From G963664115 sp965216035 (GTDB lineage: Bacteria > Acidobacteriota > Terriglobia > 20CM-2-55-15), in the NCBI GenBank assembly GCA_965216035.1, contig CBDCFM010000016.1, positions 124,001 through 188,000 on the forward strand: a DNA stretch of 64,000 bases. Reading direction: 5' to 3'. The position numbers and the translations under genes were made by a program. A model generated the notes under the pieces. It had not been told where the DNA came from, did not search any database, and saw nothing but the letters and a program-made list of their open reading frames with translations. This document shows positions 1 through 8,204 of this stretch, in pieces (position 1 is the stretch's first letter; each line of letters starts with the position of its first letter).

Positions 1-1
1 T

Positions 2-1930
2 GAGAACCGGCCATATTACCTCCTTGCTGGGGACATCTATATGCGACTCGAACAAGGCACGCGCGACGTCTATGAAGGATTCGCGGCCGGAGTCAACCGC
101 TACGTCCAACGCTACCCGAACGAGTTCCCATCGTGGATGCGTCCCCAGTTCACAGGCCTTGATGTGGCGGCCCTCTACGTCTATCGGCCAAATGCACGTC
201 AGGTGCGACGCTGGGTCAACCGCATCCGAGAGGCCGATGAAGCCCCCCTGCTGGATCCGGGCGGAAGCGTCGGAAACGGATTGGCACCCGATGGGAAAGC
301 AGAGAAAGAATCCACCGTCGACACGTCCATCGTCTCTGTGGAAGAAGGTTCCAGTGCTTGGGCTCTGGCACCCAGTCGTACGGTGAGGAATGTCGCGATC
401 CTGATGCGCAACCCTCACCTGGGCTGGGATGCGGGTTACTGGGAGGTACATACCGTCGTCCCCGGCCGTCTGGATTTTTATGGCGACTTCCGCATTGGGG
501 GTCCCCTGGGGATCATCGGTGGATTCAACCGTCAGCTCGGCTTTGCGACGACAAACAACTCGGTAAACAACACGGAAGTCTACGCGCTGGAAGCCGACCC
601 GGCCCGAGAAGATCATTACCTGCTCGACGGCGCATCCGTTCCGATCGATCGGCAATCAATCACGCTGTCATATCGCGACGGCGCAAGCTACGCCACCGAG
701 ACCCGCGAGCGGCTCTCCACTGCCCTGGGTCCGGTCATCTATCAGAAGCACGGCCGAATATACGTCCTCCGGACTCCTCAAGACGGGGAGTACCGCGCCG
801 GCGAGCAATTCCTTCGGCTGATACAAGCGACAAACCTGAATGAGTGGACCGATGCGATGCGGTTGCGCGCTCACCCGGGTTCCAATTTCACCTACGCCGA
901 TGCCGAAGGCAATATCTTCTATATCTGGAACGCGGCGATTCCTATCCGCCCACATCCGGCGGGCGGAAATCTGGCGGTCCCCGCTACGCGGATGGATCAG
1001 GTCTGGACCGAACTTCACGACCTGGATTCGTTGCCGCAGCTGTTAAACCCCGCAGGCGGCTACGTCCGCAACGAGAACGACGGCCCATGGTTCGCCAATA
1101 TGCGCGAGCCACTCGATCCGGCCGACTATCCCGACTATTTCGAAGAGCAGGCGTTCGGGCTGAGAAGTCAGCATTCCGTTCTGCTGGTAAACGACTCCGG
1201 CCCCCTTTCGCTCGAGGATGTCGTCCGGCTCAAGCACAGCTACCGAATGCTCTTAGCGGACCGCGTCAAGAACGAACTGATTCAAGCAGTCCGCGGTCTC
1301 AACAAGACTTCAGAGGAGGATTCTCAAAGGGATGCAGCGCTCACTCTGTTGGAAGGCTGGGACAACACGGCGGCCCCGGAGAGCCGGGGGGCACTACTGT
1401 TTACCGAATGGTGGCGGATCTACACCGAGACGCTTGGAGGTGGGGACGCAGGCGACGCCGAAGGGTTTGCCGAAAAGTGGACCGTAGAACGACCGATGGA
1501 TACGCCCCGCGGCCTGGCGGACCCGGATCTCGCTGCACGTCTGTTTGACGATGCCCTCGAAGAGACCACACGACGCTTCGGGTCCTGGGATGTCGCCTGG
1601 GGTACGGTCCACAGAGTCAGGCGCGGCGCGGTGGACGAACCGGTCGGTGGCTGCCGAGGTGCGCTGGGTTGCTTCAGGGTCCTCAACTTCACAGACGATG
1701 GCGACGGCAGGCGCCGCGTCGACGGCGGTGACGGATGGGTGATCGCAGTGGAATTTACAGACCCTCCACGAGCTTATTCGATCCTCGGATACGGTCAGAG
1801 CGCGAGGGAGGATTCACCCCACTACGCCGATCAGGCTGCGCTCTTTGCACGAGGTGAAATGAAGAGTGTGGCTTACACGCGAGAAAGCGTGGAGCGTCGG
1901 GCCATCCGCCGCTATCGGCCGGGATATTAG
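2..1930 (+). CDS. Penicillin acylase family protein, 5' end outside window
   Basis: This is an N-terminal-nucleophile amidohydrolase of the penicillin/aculeacin/acyl-homoserine-lactone acylase family, normally an exported precursor cleaved into two subunits. The frame is open from base 2, and the residues before the first ATG (position 41) already fit the alpha subunit (NRY-type region at AAGVNRY), so the start lies upstream. The autocatalytic cleavage site is GSSAWALAPS; the nucleophile serine would be residue 104 counted from the ATG at 41. The following RNPHLGW and GGPLGIIGGFNRQLGFATT motifs are typical of the beta subunit. The 3' end overlaps the convergent lipoprotein gene by about 117 bases. 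The substrate (beta-lactam, lactone signal or other amide) cannot be told from the sequence. Confidence 0.88.
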   Translation, partial: ENRPYYLLAGDIYMRLEQGTRDVYEGFAAGVNRYVQRYPNEFPSWMRPQFTGLDVAALYVYRPNARQVRRWVNRIREADEAPLLDPGGSVGNGLAPDGKAEKESTVDTSIVSVEEGSSAWALAPSRTVRNVAILMRNPHLGWDAGYWEVHTVVPGRLDFYGDFRIGGPLGIIGGFNRQLGFATTNNSVNNTEVYALEADPAREDHYLLDGASVPIDRQSITLSYRDGASYATETRERLSTALGPVIYQKHGRIYVLRTPQDGEYRAGEQFLRLIQATNLNEWTDAMRLRAHPGSNFTYADAEGNIFYIWNAAIPIRPHPAGGNLAVPATRMDQVWTELHDLDSLPQLLNPAGGYVRNENDGPWFANMREPLDPADYPDYFEEQAFGLRSQHSVLLVNDSGPLSLEDVVRLKHSYRMLLADRVKNELIQAVRGLNKTSEEDSQRDAALTLLEGWDNTAAPESRGALLFTEWWRIYTETLGGGDAGDAEGFAEKWTVERPMDTPRGLADPDLAARLFDDALEETTRRFGSWDVAWGTVHRVRRGAVDEPVGGCRGALGCFRVLNFTDDGDGRRRVDGGDGWVIAVEFTDPPRAYSILGYGQSAREDSPHYADQAALFARGEMKSVAYTRESVERRAIRRYRPGY

Positions 1931-2356
1931 GGTCGGAGGAAAGCGGAGGCGATACCTGACGCCGTCCGTCGGATTCTCGAACAAGAACACGCCCCCGAGG
2001 GAAGGTTCGGCGTTTTGTCCGCCGAGAAAGGTGACAGACTCAGCTGAGACCACGCCTTCAAAGGATTCCCCGCCAATTCGGGAGCTGTGTCTTCCTTCGA
2101 CGAATCGGGCCGGAGGACCCAGAACGAAGGCCATCGAAAGCGTCATCCGGTCTTCACCCCGCGCAAAAACACCGATCGCATCCACATCTGCCCCTGTTCT
2201 CCGTCCGGACATCGACTCCACAACCACTGGACCTAATTCGAGCCACGCAGTTTCATCAAACCGCTCCAGGCCCGGGCTAGCCGGCGAACAGCCCGCCAGG
2301 GAGCAAACCCACCCAAAAATCCAGGCGAGCCACACAAGCGATGCAGATTTCTTCAA
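1814..2356 (-). CDS. Small lipoprotein of unknown function
   Basis: A 180-residue protein starting with a basic, hydrophobic signal peptide that ends in a lipobox (LAGC, cysteine near residue 23), so it is probably a lipoprotein of the cell envelope. The mature part has no domain I recognise; it is mostly beta-rich with an FLFENPTDGVRYRLRFPP stretch. Its ATG overlaps the stop of the alpha/beta hydrolase gene by four bases (ATGA), which implies translational coupling at the end of the leftward cluster. The 3' end runs into the convergent acylase gene. Confidence 0.65.
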   Translation of the reverse strand: MKKSASLVWLAWIFGWVCSLAGCSPASPGLERFDETAWLELGPVVVESMSGRRTGADVDAIGVFARGEDRMTLSMAFVLGPPARFVEGRHSSRIGGESFEGVVSAESVTFLGGQNAEPSLGGVFLFENPTDGVRYRLRFPPTLISRPIAADGPTLHAFSRVSHTLHFTSCKERSLIGVVG

Positions 2357-3183
2357 TTCAATTCCGTGGCAACGCCTGAATGATTCGACAGGAATCGGGA
2401 TACCGCCGTGTTAAACGCCTCCGGCCGTTCGAGATTCGAAATATGACCGGCGCCGGGGATCAGGACCAATTGCGCTCCGGGAATTCGCTTCGCCATTCGC
2501 CGAGCCAGGGACACCGGTGCCAATCGATCCAGTTCTCCCGACACCACCAGAGTGGCGACTCCTATGTCTTCCAACTCTCCGACGGCCTCCTGCATGGCCA
2601 GGGCCCGGGCTGTCTTGACGTAAGAGTCCGTGCGCAGATTAGACAGGCTTGACACAAGACGCTCGCGTGCACTCTCCGGCGCACTGGGTGCGAGTAACAG
2701 AGCGGCAGATGCCGGTGCTAGATCAGCAGGCGTGGCGCCCTTCGTCAGCGGTTCGACACGAGCGGAAAGAAAGCCTTTAACCACGTCCTCTCCCAGCGCT
2801 TGAAAACTTGGGAACGTGTCGGCCAGCACGAGGCTGGCAACACGATGTGGGTAGGCAAAATAGAAGCATTGGGCGATCATGCCACCCATTGATAGACCTA
2901 CAAGATGGGCCCGCGCCACGCCGAGTAGATCGAGAGTCGACATAAGGTCGCTGACGAAATCGCGGGCGAAAACGAGCCCATCGTCATAGTCATCACTCTC
3001 CCCATAGCCGCGGGCGTCCCACGCCAAGGCCCGATGCGTCCGACCGAAATGAATGAGCTGCGGGTACCAATTCTCTTTCGTACTTCCCAGTCCATGGAGA
3101 AACATCACAGCCTCTCCTACTCCTGAAATTGCTACAGAAATTCTAGGCGTTGTCGGAAGCAGTCTGGATGCGACGCTACCCAC
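2353..3183 (-). CDS. Alpha/beta hydrolase
   Basis: A 276-residue alpha/beta-fold hydrolase related to 3-oxoadipate enol-lactonase and similar esterases. The oxyanion-side motif HGLGSTKENW is near residue 30. The nucleophile elbow GLSMGG lies near residue 97, the acid in SGELDRLAP near 215 and the histidine in GAGHISNLERP near 245, so the triad is complete. There is no signal peptide, so it is cytoplasmic. It overlaps the upstream cupin gene by eight bases and the downstream lipoprotein gene by four, so the three are probably co-translated. The cupin neighbour hints at aromatic or lactone degradation, but the substrate is not determined. Confidence 0.85.
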   Translation of the reverse strand: MGSVASRLLPTTPRISVAISGVGEAVMFLHGLGSTKENWYPQLIHFGRTHRALAWDARGYGESDDYDDGLVFARDFVSDLMSTLDLLGVARAHLVGLSMGGMIAQCFYFAYPHRVASLVLADTFPSFQALGEDVVKGFLSARVEPLTKGATPADLAPASAALLLAPSAPESARERLVSSLSNLRTDSYVKTARALAMQEAVGELEDIGVATLVVSGELDRLAPVSLARRMAKRIPGAQLVLIPGAGHISNLERPEAFNTAVSRFLSNHSGVATELN

Positions 3184-3559
3184 GGGGCCGCTCTCTCCAG
3201 CAACTCAAACGTTCCTGCGCCCTCTGGTCCGAGAACGAGAACCCGACCGCATCCGCGCTCGCTTGATGTCGGTAGACGGTCCGGGTAGGCAGCACAAACA
3301 CGTCGTTCTCGGTCCACTCGCTCGAGGTTGATTCCAGTTCTCTACACCCTCTGCCGCTGACCACGACGCACACGACGCTGTCGGACGATCGATAGCGTTC
3401 CCCGCTGAAGTCACCGGGGAGATAGCTCAGATGCGCGGCCATTGTAGGTAAGGGATCGCCGTCGGTTTTCGGATCGAGATACCGAACTCGATATCCGTAG
3501 GACGGATGCCGAGCCCCGGATTGGCACTGCACATCCAACTGGCCTTTCATCGTTGCCAT
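3176..3559 (-). CDS. Cupin-domain protein, gentisate-dioxygenase-like
   Basis: A 127-residue single-cupin protein. The segment from about residue 40 to 110 (SSDSVVCVVVSGRG, then ENDVFVLPTRTVYRHQA) has the two beta-barrel motifs of a cupin and resembles the C-terminal cupin of gentisate 1,2-dioxygenase, but it is far shorter than that ~350-residue enzyme. The metal-binding histidines of the first motif are not evident, so it may be a non-catalytic or degenerate cupin. It is the first gene of a tight trio with the hydrolase and lipoprotein. An AT-rich stretch at 3630-3660, upstream on this strand, could hold the promoter. Confidence 0.6.
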   Translation of the reverse strand: MATMKGQLDVQCQSGARHPSYGYRVRYLDPKTDGDPLPTMAAHLSYLPGDFSGERYRSSDSVVCVVVSGRGCRELESTSSEWTENDVFVLPTRTVYRHQASADAVGFSFSDQRAQERLSCWRERPRG

Positions 3560-3725
3560 GCCGGATTCCTTCGGGACGGATGCTCAACAATTGCGGAGTA
3601 GTGACACCGCGACGACTTTCGAGTGGATCGCAATTGTAAAATGTATATTGCCAGAAAGCGTTACGACACGATTGACCTGAATTGGAGTTTCCTCTCCGAA
3701 TGTCTGGGTGGGAGATCGGCGACAG

Positions 3726-4724
3726 CTACGCAGCAACGCTACCCATGATCGCCTGAAGAACCTTGTCAGGATCGATCCTCTCGGCTTCGCCCTCGAAGTT
3801 CAGGATGATCCGGTGACGTAGCGCAGGCAGTACGACGGCGCGAACGTCTTCGGCCATCACCTCGTTCCTTCCGGCCAAAAGGGCGCGTATCTTACCCCCG
3901 ACCACTAGAGCCTGCGAACCTCTCGGGCTCGCACCATAACGCACGTATTGCTTGGCGAGTTCGTGCGCATACTCGGTGGAGGGTTGCGTGGCCATCACGA
4001 TGCGGATCGCGTAATCCTGCACCGACTCAGGAATTGGCACCCCAAGCGCAATTTCCCTCATTTCGAGGATCTTCGCCCCGTCCCAGACCCGTTCCACTTC
4101 AGGAGCTTCCGTCTGTGTCGTACGATCCAGAATTTCGTGAAGACTGTCTAAATCCGGGAAGCCCATTCTCAACTTCATGAAGAATCGGTCTACCTGGGCT
4201 TCAGGTAAAGGATAGGTCGCTTCCAGCTCTAACGGATTCAGTGTTGCGAGTACGACGAAAGGCAGATCCAGCGGGTAGGTATGGTTGCCGACTGTTACGG
4301 TCTTCTCCTGCATCGCTTCCAGTAGAGCCGATTGCGTCTTGGGAGTGGCGCGGTTAATCTCGTCGGCCAGTACTACGTTGGCGAAAATCGGTCCCGCCTG
4401 GAATTTCAGGAACTTGTCGCCGCCTTCACTCTCCTGAACGACGTTCGTGCCCACGATGTCGGCGGGCATGAGATCAGGCGTGAACTGGATTCTTGAAGAC
4501 GACAGCTCAAGGACATCACACAGGGTCTGGACCAGACGGGTCTTTCCGACTCCGGGGACACCTTCCAGAATGGCATGCCCGCGGGCGAGGATCGTAATCA
4601 GCACTTCGTCAATGATCCCTCCGTACCCGACGATTACTTTGGCGATCTCGGACTTGACCTTATGAAATTCGGCCCGAAACTCCGCGATTCGCTGCTCGTT
4701 GATTTCCAGTACAGATTCTTCCAC
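3726..4724 (-). CDS. MoxR-family AAA+ ATPase
   Basis: A 332-residue MoxR-type AAA+ ATPase, a family that acts as a chaperone, usually with a von Willebrand A-domain partner, in maturing protein complexes. The Walker A motif GVPGVGKT lies near residue 62 and the Walker B region ADEINRA near 122, followed by the sensor 1 region (VLATLNPLE). The C-terminal lid with SPRGSQALV is typical. The start is a GTG; the reading frame and family length fit. No VWA-domain or DUF58 partner is adjacent in this window, which is unusual because MoxR genes normally sit beside one. It is separated from the downstream cupin gene by about 165 bases. Confidence 0.88.
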   Translation of the reverse strand: MEESVLEINEQRIAEFRAEFHKVKSEIAKVIVGYGGIIDEVLITILARGHAILEGVPGVGKTRLVQTLCDVLELSSSRIQFTPDLMPADIVGTNVVQESEGGDKFLKFQAGPIFANVVLADEINRATPKTQSALLEAMQEKTVTVGNHTYPLDLPFVVLATLNPLELEATYPLPEAQVDRFFMKLRMGFPDLDSLHEILDRTTQTEAPEVERVWDGAKILEMREIALGVPIPESVQDYAIRIVMATQPSTEYAHELAKQYVRYGASPRGSQALVVGGKIRALLAGRNEVMAEDVRAVVLPALRHRIILNFEGEAERIDPDKVLQAIMGSVAA

Positions 4725-5041
4725 TCGGGCCCTCGCTGTTAATCGAAACTGATCCTACCCCGTCTGCCACGGCCGCTGTCAGCCCGTTGTTGAAGGCGGG
4801 TCCAGACTGTCGGTGCGGGCGCTTCTCACCATCTCTGGCGATGGGAGCCCACCAGGCTTCGGCCGGTGGGCCCCACGCCGGAACATACAATAACCGGCGG
4901 TCATGGCCGCACCTGCGGGTTTCAGCCACTTTCGCTCCTGCACTCCTAGCGGCTGGCTGGGGCTGCCATTATATCGATCTTTTTGGCCTGAAGGGCGGGG
5001 ATTCTATCTGCCGCCGGGGACCGAAAAGGCGTCCTTTGTTT
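4725..5041. other. Intergenic region with a hairpin
   Basis: No credible gene is seen in this 317-base gap between moxR and ald. The only structured element is a hairpin with seven-base arms at 4847-4853 and 4864-4870 (GCCCACC/GGTGGGC), which could end leftward transcripts from ald but has no T run. Confidence 0.4.
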
Positions 5042-6140
5042 TCACCCCTGGGACTGCCGCTGGCTCTTCGGTGTCAGCGCATCTCTGACAGCGGGATGCG
5101 AGATTTCTCCATTGACCGTATTCGCGGCATTGGCGAGAACCGGATCGCGGAGGTCCGGATCTGCCCCGAGCCTCAATGCATATGGCAGGAGAGCGCTGGA
5201 GAGGGCTTGCGAACCGGTCCTCGGCACAGCGCCCGGCATGTTTGTCACGCCGAAGTGAACCACGCCATCAATCGTGTACGTCGGATCTTCATACGTCGTC
5301 GGGCGAATGGTCTCAACACACCCTCCCTGATCTACGGAAACGTCTACGATAACGCTGCCTGCATTCATCCGACCGACCGTTCGAGCATCAACCTATCTGG
5401 GTGCCCGGGCTCCAGGAATCAGAACGGCGCCGATCAACAAATCCGCATCGACAACGTACCGCTCCACGAGGCCGGCGTAGGCCGGCAGCGCGGTGACGTT
5501 CGCGCCCAAGCTGTGAGCCCGCATCTGGCGTTCACGCCCTGGAGACAGAACAGTGACCCGGGCTCCCAGCGCGGCGGCCACCGATGCGGCACCGAGACCC
5601 ACGTTTCCAGCGCCCAGAACGACAACATGGCCGCGTTCGGCAGAGGGAAGGCCCCCGAGCATCAATCCGCGACCGCCGTTGTGCCGCTGAAGCAAAGTGG
5701 TTCCGATCTGTGTGGCCAGCCGCCCGGCAATCTCGCTCATCGGCGCCAGGATAGGCAACCGGCCCCCTTACCTGAACAGTCTCAAAGGCTACGGCATTCA
5801 CTCTCTTTTCGCACAGCACCCGAGCCAGCTCCGGAACGGCGGCCAGGTGCAGGAAGCAAAACAGCAGGTGATTTTCATTGAGAAGCTCATACTCCGCGTC
5901 GATCGGTTCCTTGACTTTGATCACCATTTCCGCCCTTGCGTAGAGGTCGGCCGCATCCGATGCGATCTTCACCCCCACGTCGGTGAAACGGGCGTCGGCG
6001 TACCCACTCCCTAGGTCGGCTCCGGACTGAACATAGACTTCGTGACCGGCCCGAACGAGTTCCCGAGCGGCAGCGGGGATCAGAGCCACCCGTCCTTCCT
6101 GGGGTTTGATTTCGGTTGGAATACCCATGCGCATGGTCAC
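5042..6140 (-). pseudogene. ald: Alanine dehydrogenase, broken by a frameshift and an amber codon
   Basis: Together the pieces make a full-length alanine dehydrogenase (about 366 codons), the NAD-dependent enzyme that interconverts L-alanine and pyruvate. The N-terminal part (MRMGIPTEIKPQEGRVALIP, FETVQV) is intact. The frame then shifts at a run of five C/G bases at 5763-5767, after which LPILAPMSEIAGR and the NAD fold (VVVLGAGNVGLGAASVAAALGA) continue in another frame. An in-frame TAG at 5393-5395 replaces a codon that is usually Leu/Val in the family (APR-stop-VDARTVGRM). The last part (SVIVDVSVDQGGCVET) is intact. Two independent lesions suggest decay, but the homopolymer position of one makes a sequencing error possible. 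Confidence 0.85.
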
Positions 6141-6193
6141 CCCGCTTGCCGCTCTTGGCGTTAACTTAAGCGACTATACCGCTTCCACGTGCG

Positions 6194-7669
6194 TCAGCAC
6201 CGGCCAATTTCGACCGAGTCGTCATCCTCCCGCGTCACAGCGTCGGCGAGCGCACGGTCCACTCCAGGAGAGCCGTTGAGGGTCTGGGCCATTGCCAGGA
6301 TCTGGGAAGTCACAACCGCACCGCCGTCGAGTAGAAGTTCCACAGCCTGGACGTTGTCAGCCCAAACCGCCCACGCGAGGGCTGTCCAGCCGTCGTCGTC
6401 CATAGAATCGGGATTCGCTCCCGAACGAATCAGGTAACCCATACTGACGATGTCTCCCATCTTGACGGCCTCAATCAGATCACTATCGACACCGACCTCC
6501 AGAGCGGATCCGGGAATCGCAGGCTGCCAGCGGCGCCAGGCAGCCACAGCACCGATGGCCAGGATCGCAATCAACCCCCCGAATCCCCACGCATTTCCAC
6601 CGCGGACGAACACAGGGGGCAATGGCCACCAGCGCCACCAGAGTTCAGCATTGAGCGCAAGATCTTCATAAGATGGCAAGTCCATCGCTTGATACAGAAT
6701 CGACGGATCGACGTTCTCCACCGATCGCCGCACTGCCTGGCCAAATCGGGCGGCGCCCAGTTCGGACTCCAGGTAGCGAAACACCCTTTCGTATTGCTCG
6801 TACCGATCCGTTGGCTCGATCCGCATGAGGCCGCCGGAATTGGGATCGATACTGATGTGCGCCCGGCCGCGATCGCTATAGTGAATCGCCATTCCTTCGT
6901 GAAACCAGCGGGAAAACCCTTCCGGCGAAAGCTCTGGATCCAGACGCGCGTTCAGGAACGCGTGGACGAGTTCGTGGGACAGCGTTGCCGCCAACGCCGG
7001 GTCGACAATCCCTGTCTGTCCTAGGGTTCTGGAAGGCGATGTCAGGACGGCGACATATCGGGACGCCATCGTTACGGCCTGTGTTTGAGGACTCTCGAAT
7101 GCCCTCTGGATGTTCTCCGGCATCTGTTCACGGCGTTGAAAATATCGCACCAGAACCAAGCCCTCAGGGGGAGCGAGACCCACCTCTTCGACCAGCCGGC
7201 GAACGGCAGGATCCTGGCTGGCCTGGAAATCAATCAACTGCAGCAATGAACCCCGGGCGTTGACCTCGGAGGGAGCAGCAAAGGAGAGGAACAACCGCAG
7301 GTGATACCTCACCCTACGAGCCCAAGCCAGAGACGTGGCCGACACCGCGACCGAATCGAGGCAGGACAACATCTCTCTGTACTCGTCTACGCTGGCCTCG
7401 ATCTGGGCCCGATTCCGTAGCACGGGATTTACGAGGTTTTGAAACCCGCGTTCAGCATCCAACAATTCGGCGATAGAATCGCACGCAGCCAACACATATG
7501 GATCCGCAGGATCGGGTTGTCGGGCGCCCTCCAAAGGCCTTAGCCCGACACAGAGCAGGAGAACTCCAATCGCCGATATCGCACGAAAACAGATCACGAA
7601 ATGCCTCCAGGACAAGTTTAGCAGTCTGAGACGAACATTCGATGAGGTGTCGAAATCGTCCGATACCAC
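6194..7669 (-). CDS. Membrane gluzincin-like peptidase with ankyrin repeats
   Basis: A 491-residue protein with an unusual domain order. An N-terminal hydrophobic segment (about residues 22-43) is a signal anchor or signal peptide. A zinc-metallopeptidase domain follows, with SHELVHAF (HExxH at 232-236) and a downstream glutamate in FHEGMAIHY (about 258), as in the gluzincin 'peptidase MA-like' group. A second transmembrane helix lies at about 361-378. The C-terminal tail has one or two ankyrin repeats (SGANPDSMDDDGWTALAWAV, VELLLDGGA). The predicted topology puts the peptidase outside and the ankyrin repeats in the cytoplasm. It is divergent from ridA. Substrate and role are unknown. Confidence 0.75.
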   Translation of the reverse strand: MVSDDFDTSSNVRLRLLNLSWRHFVICFRAISAIGVLLLCVGLRPLEGARQPDPADPYVLAACDSIAELLDAERGFQNLVNPVLRNRAQIEASVDEYREMLSCLDSVAVSATSLAWARRVRYHLRLFLSFAAPSEVNARGSLLQLIDFQASQDPAVRRLVEEVGLAPPEGLVLVRYFQRREQMPENIQRAFESPQTQAVTMASRYVAVLTSPSRTLGQTGIVDPALAATLSHELVHAFLNARLDPELSPEGFSRWFHEGMAIHYSDRGRAHISIDPNSGGLMRIEPTDRYEQYERVFRYLESELGAARFGQAVRRSVENVDPSILYQAMDLPSYEDLALNAELWWRWWPLPPVFVRGGNAWGFGGLIAILAIGAVAAWRRWQPAIPGSALEVGVDSDLIEAVKMGDIVSMGYLIRSGANPDSMDDDGWTALAWAVWADNVQAVELLLDGGAVVTSQILAMAQTLNGSPGVDRALADAVTREDDDSVEIGRC

Positions 7670-7673
7670 AAAC

Positions 7674-7702
7674 TTGGAGGGCAGAGACCATCACGCTACA
7701 AT
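7674..7702 (+). promoter_or_regulatory. Putative sigma-70-type promoter for ridA
   Basis: A TTGGAG box at 7674-7679 and a TACAAT box at 7697-7702 are separated by 17 bases, close to the sigma-70 consensus. They point rightward toward ridA, in the gap between two divergent genes. Confidence 0.5.
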
Positions 7703-7808
7703 AGCGCGTTCCTGTGTGCGATCGTGATCCTGTCCGTGGCCTTGATCTGGGGTTTCTGATACAGGGACATCTGGAGAGACACCCAGAAAGACGCTCGTCG
7801 AGGAGCAT

Positions 7809-8201
7809 ATGACAAACAGACGAAACGTGATCAAAGTTTCCGGACTCGAACACATGAACCCGATCCCGTTAGCCACACGAATGGGTTCGCTGCTGGTGAC
7901 CGGTCCCATCCCGGGAAAGGACCCCGAGACCCGCCAGACCGGGGCTGACCTTGAAGCCCAGTGCGCTTTGATGTTCGCGAACATTCTGCGCATCATGGAA
8001 GCCTCGGGCGGGTCGATCGACGACATTGTCAAGCTGTCGGTCTGGCTTAGAGGTGACGATAAGACTTACCTCAATAAAGAATGGCTCTCAATGTTTCCCG
8101 ATCCGGAGTCACAGCCCGCCCGCCACACATTTCAGAACCAGGATCTACCGCAGAACTATCTCGTACAGTGCGAAGTCATGGCCGTGTTCGAGGACGCCTA
8201 A
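7809..8201 (+). CDS. ridA: RidA/YjgF/UK114 family protein
   Basis: A 130-residue protein of the RidA family, whose best known members hydrolyse reactive enamine/imine intermediates; other subgroups have different small-molecule roles. Family features are the central IVKLSVWLRG strand and the C-terminal PARHTFQNQDLPQNYLVQCEVMAVF, including the arginine that binds the substrate carboxylate. An AGGAG ribosome site sits three bases before the ATG. It is followed three bases later by a DASS transporter gene and then a larA-like gene, so it probably belongs to an organic-acid operon. It is not in an amino-acid biosynthesis operon, so the subgroup is uncertain. Confidence 0.85.
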   Translation: MTNRRNVIKVSGLEHMNPIPLATRMGSLLVTGPIPGKDPETRQTGADLEAQCALMFANILRIMEASGGSIDDIVKLSVWLRGDDKTYLNKEWLSMFPDPESQPARHTFQNQDLPQNYLVQCEVMAVFEDA

Positions 8202-8204
8202 AGG

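Noticed and set aside
4787..5881. A 364-codon plus-strand frame across moxR-ald gap and ald
   Set aside because: It crosses the intergenic gap and lies opposite conserved alanine-dehydrogenase segments; no protein features.
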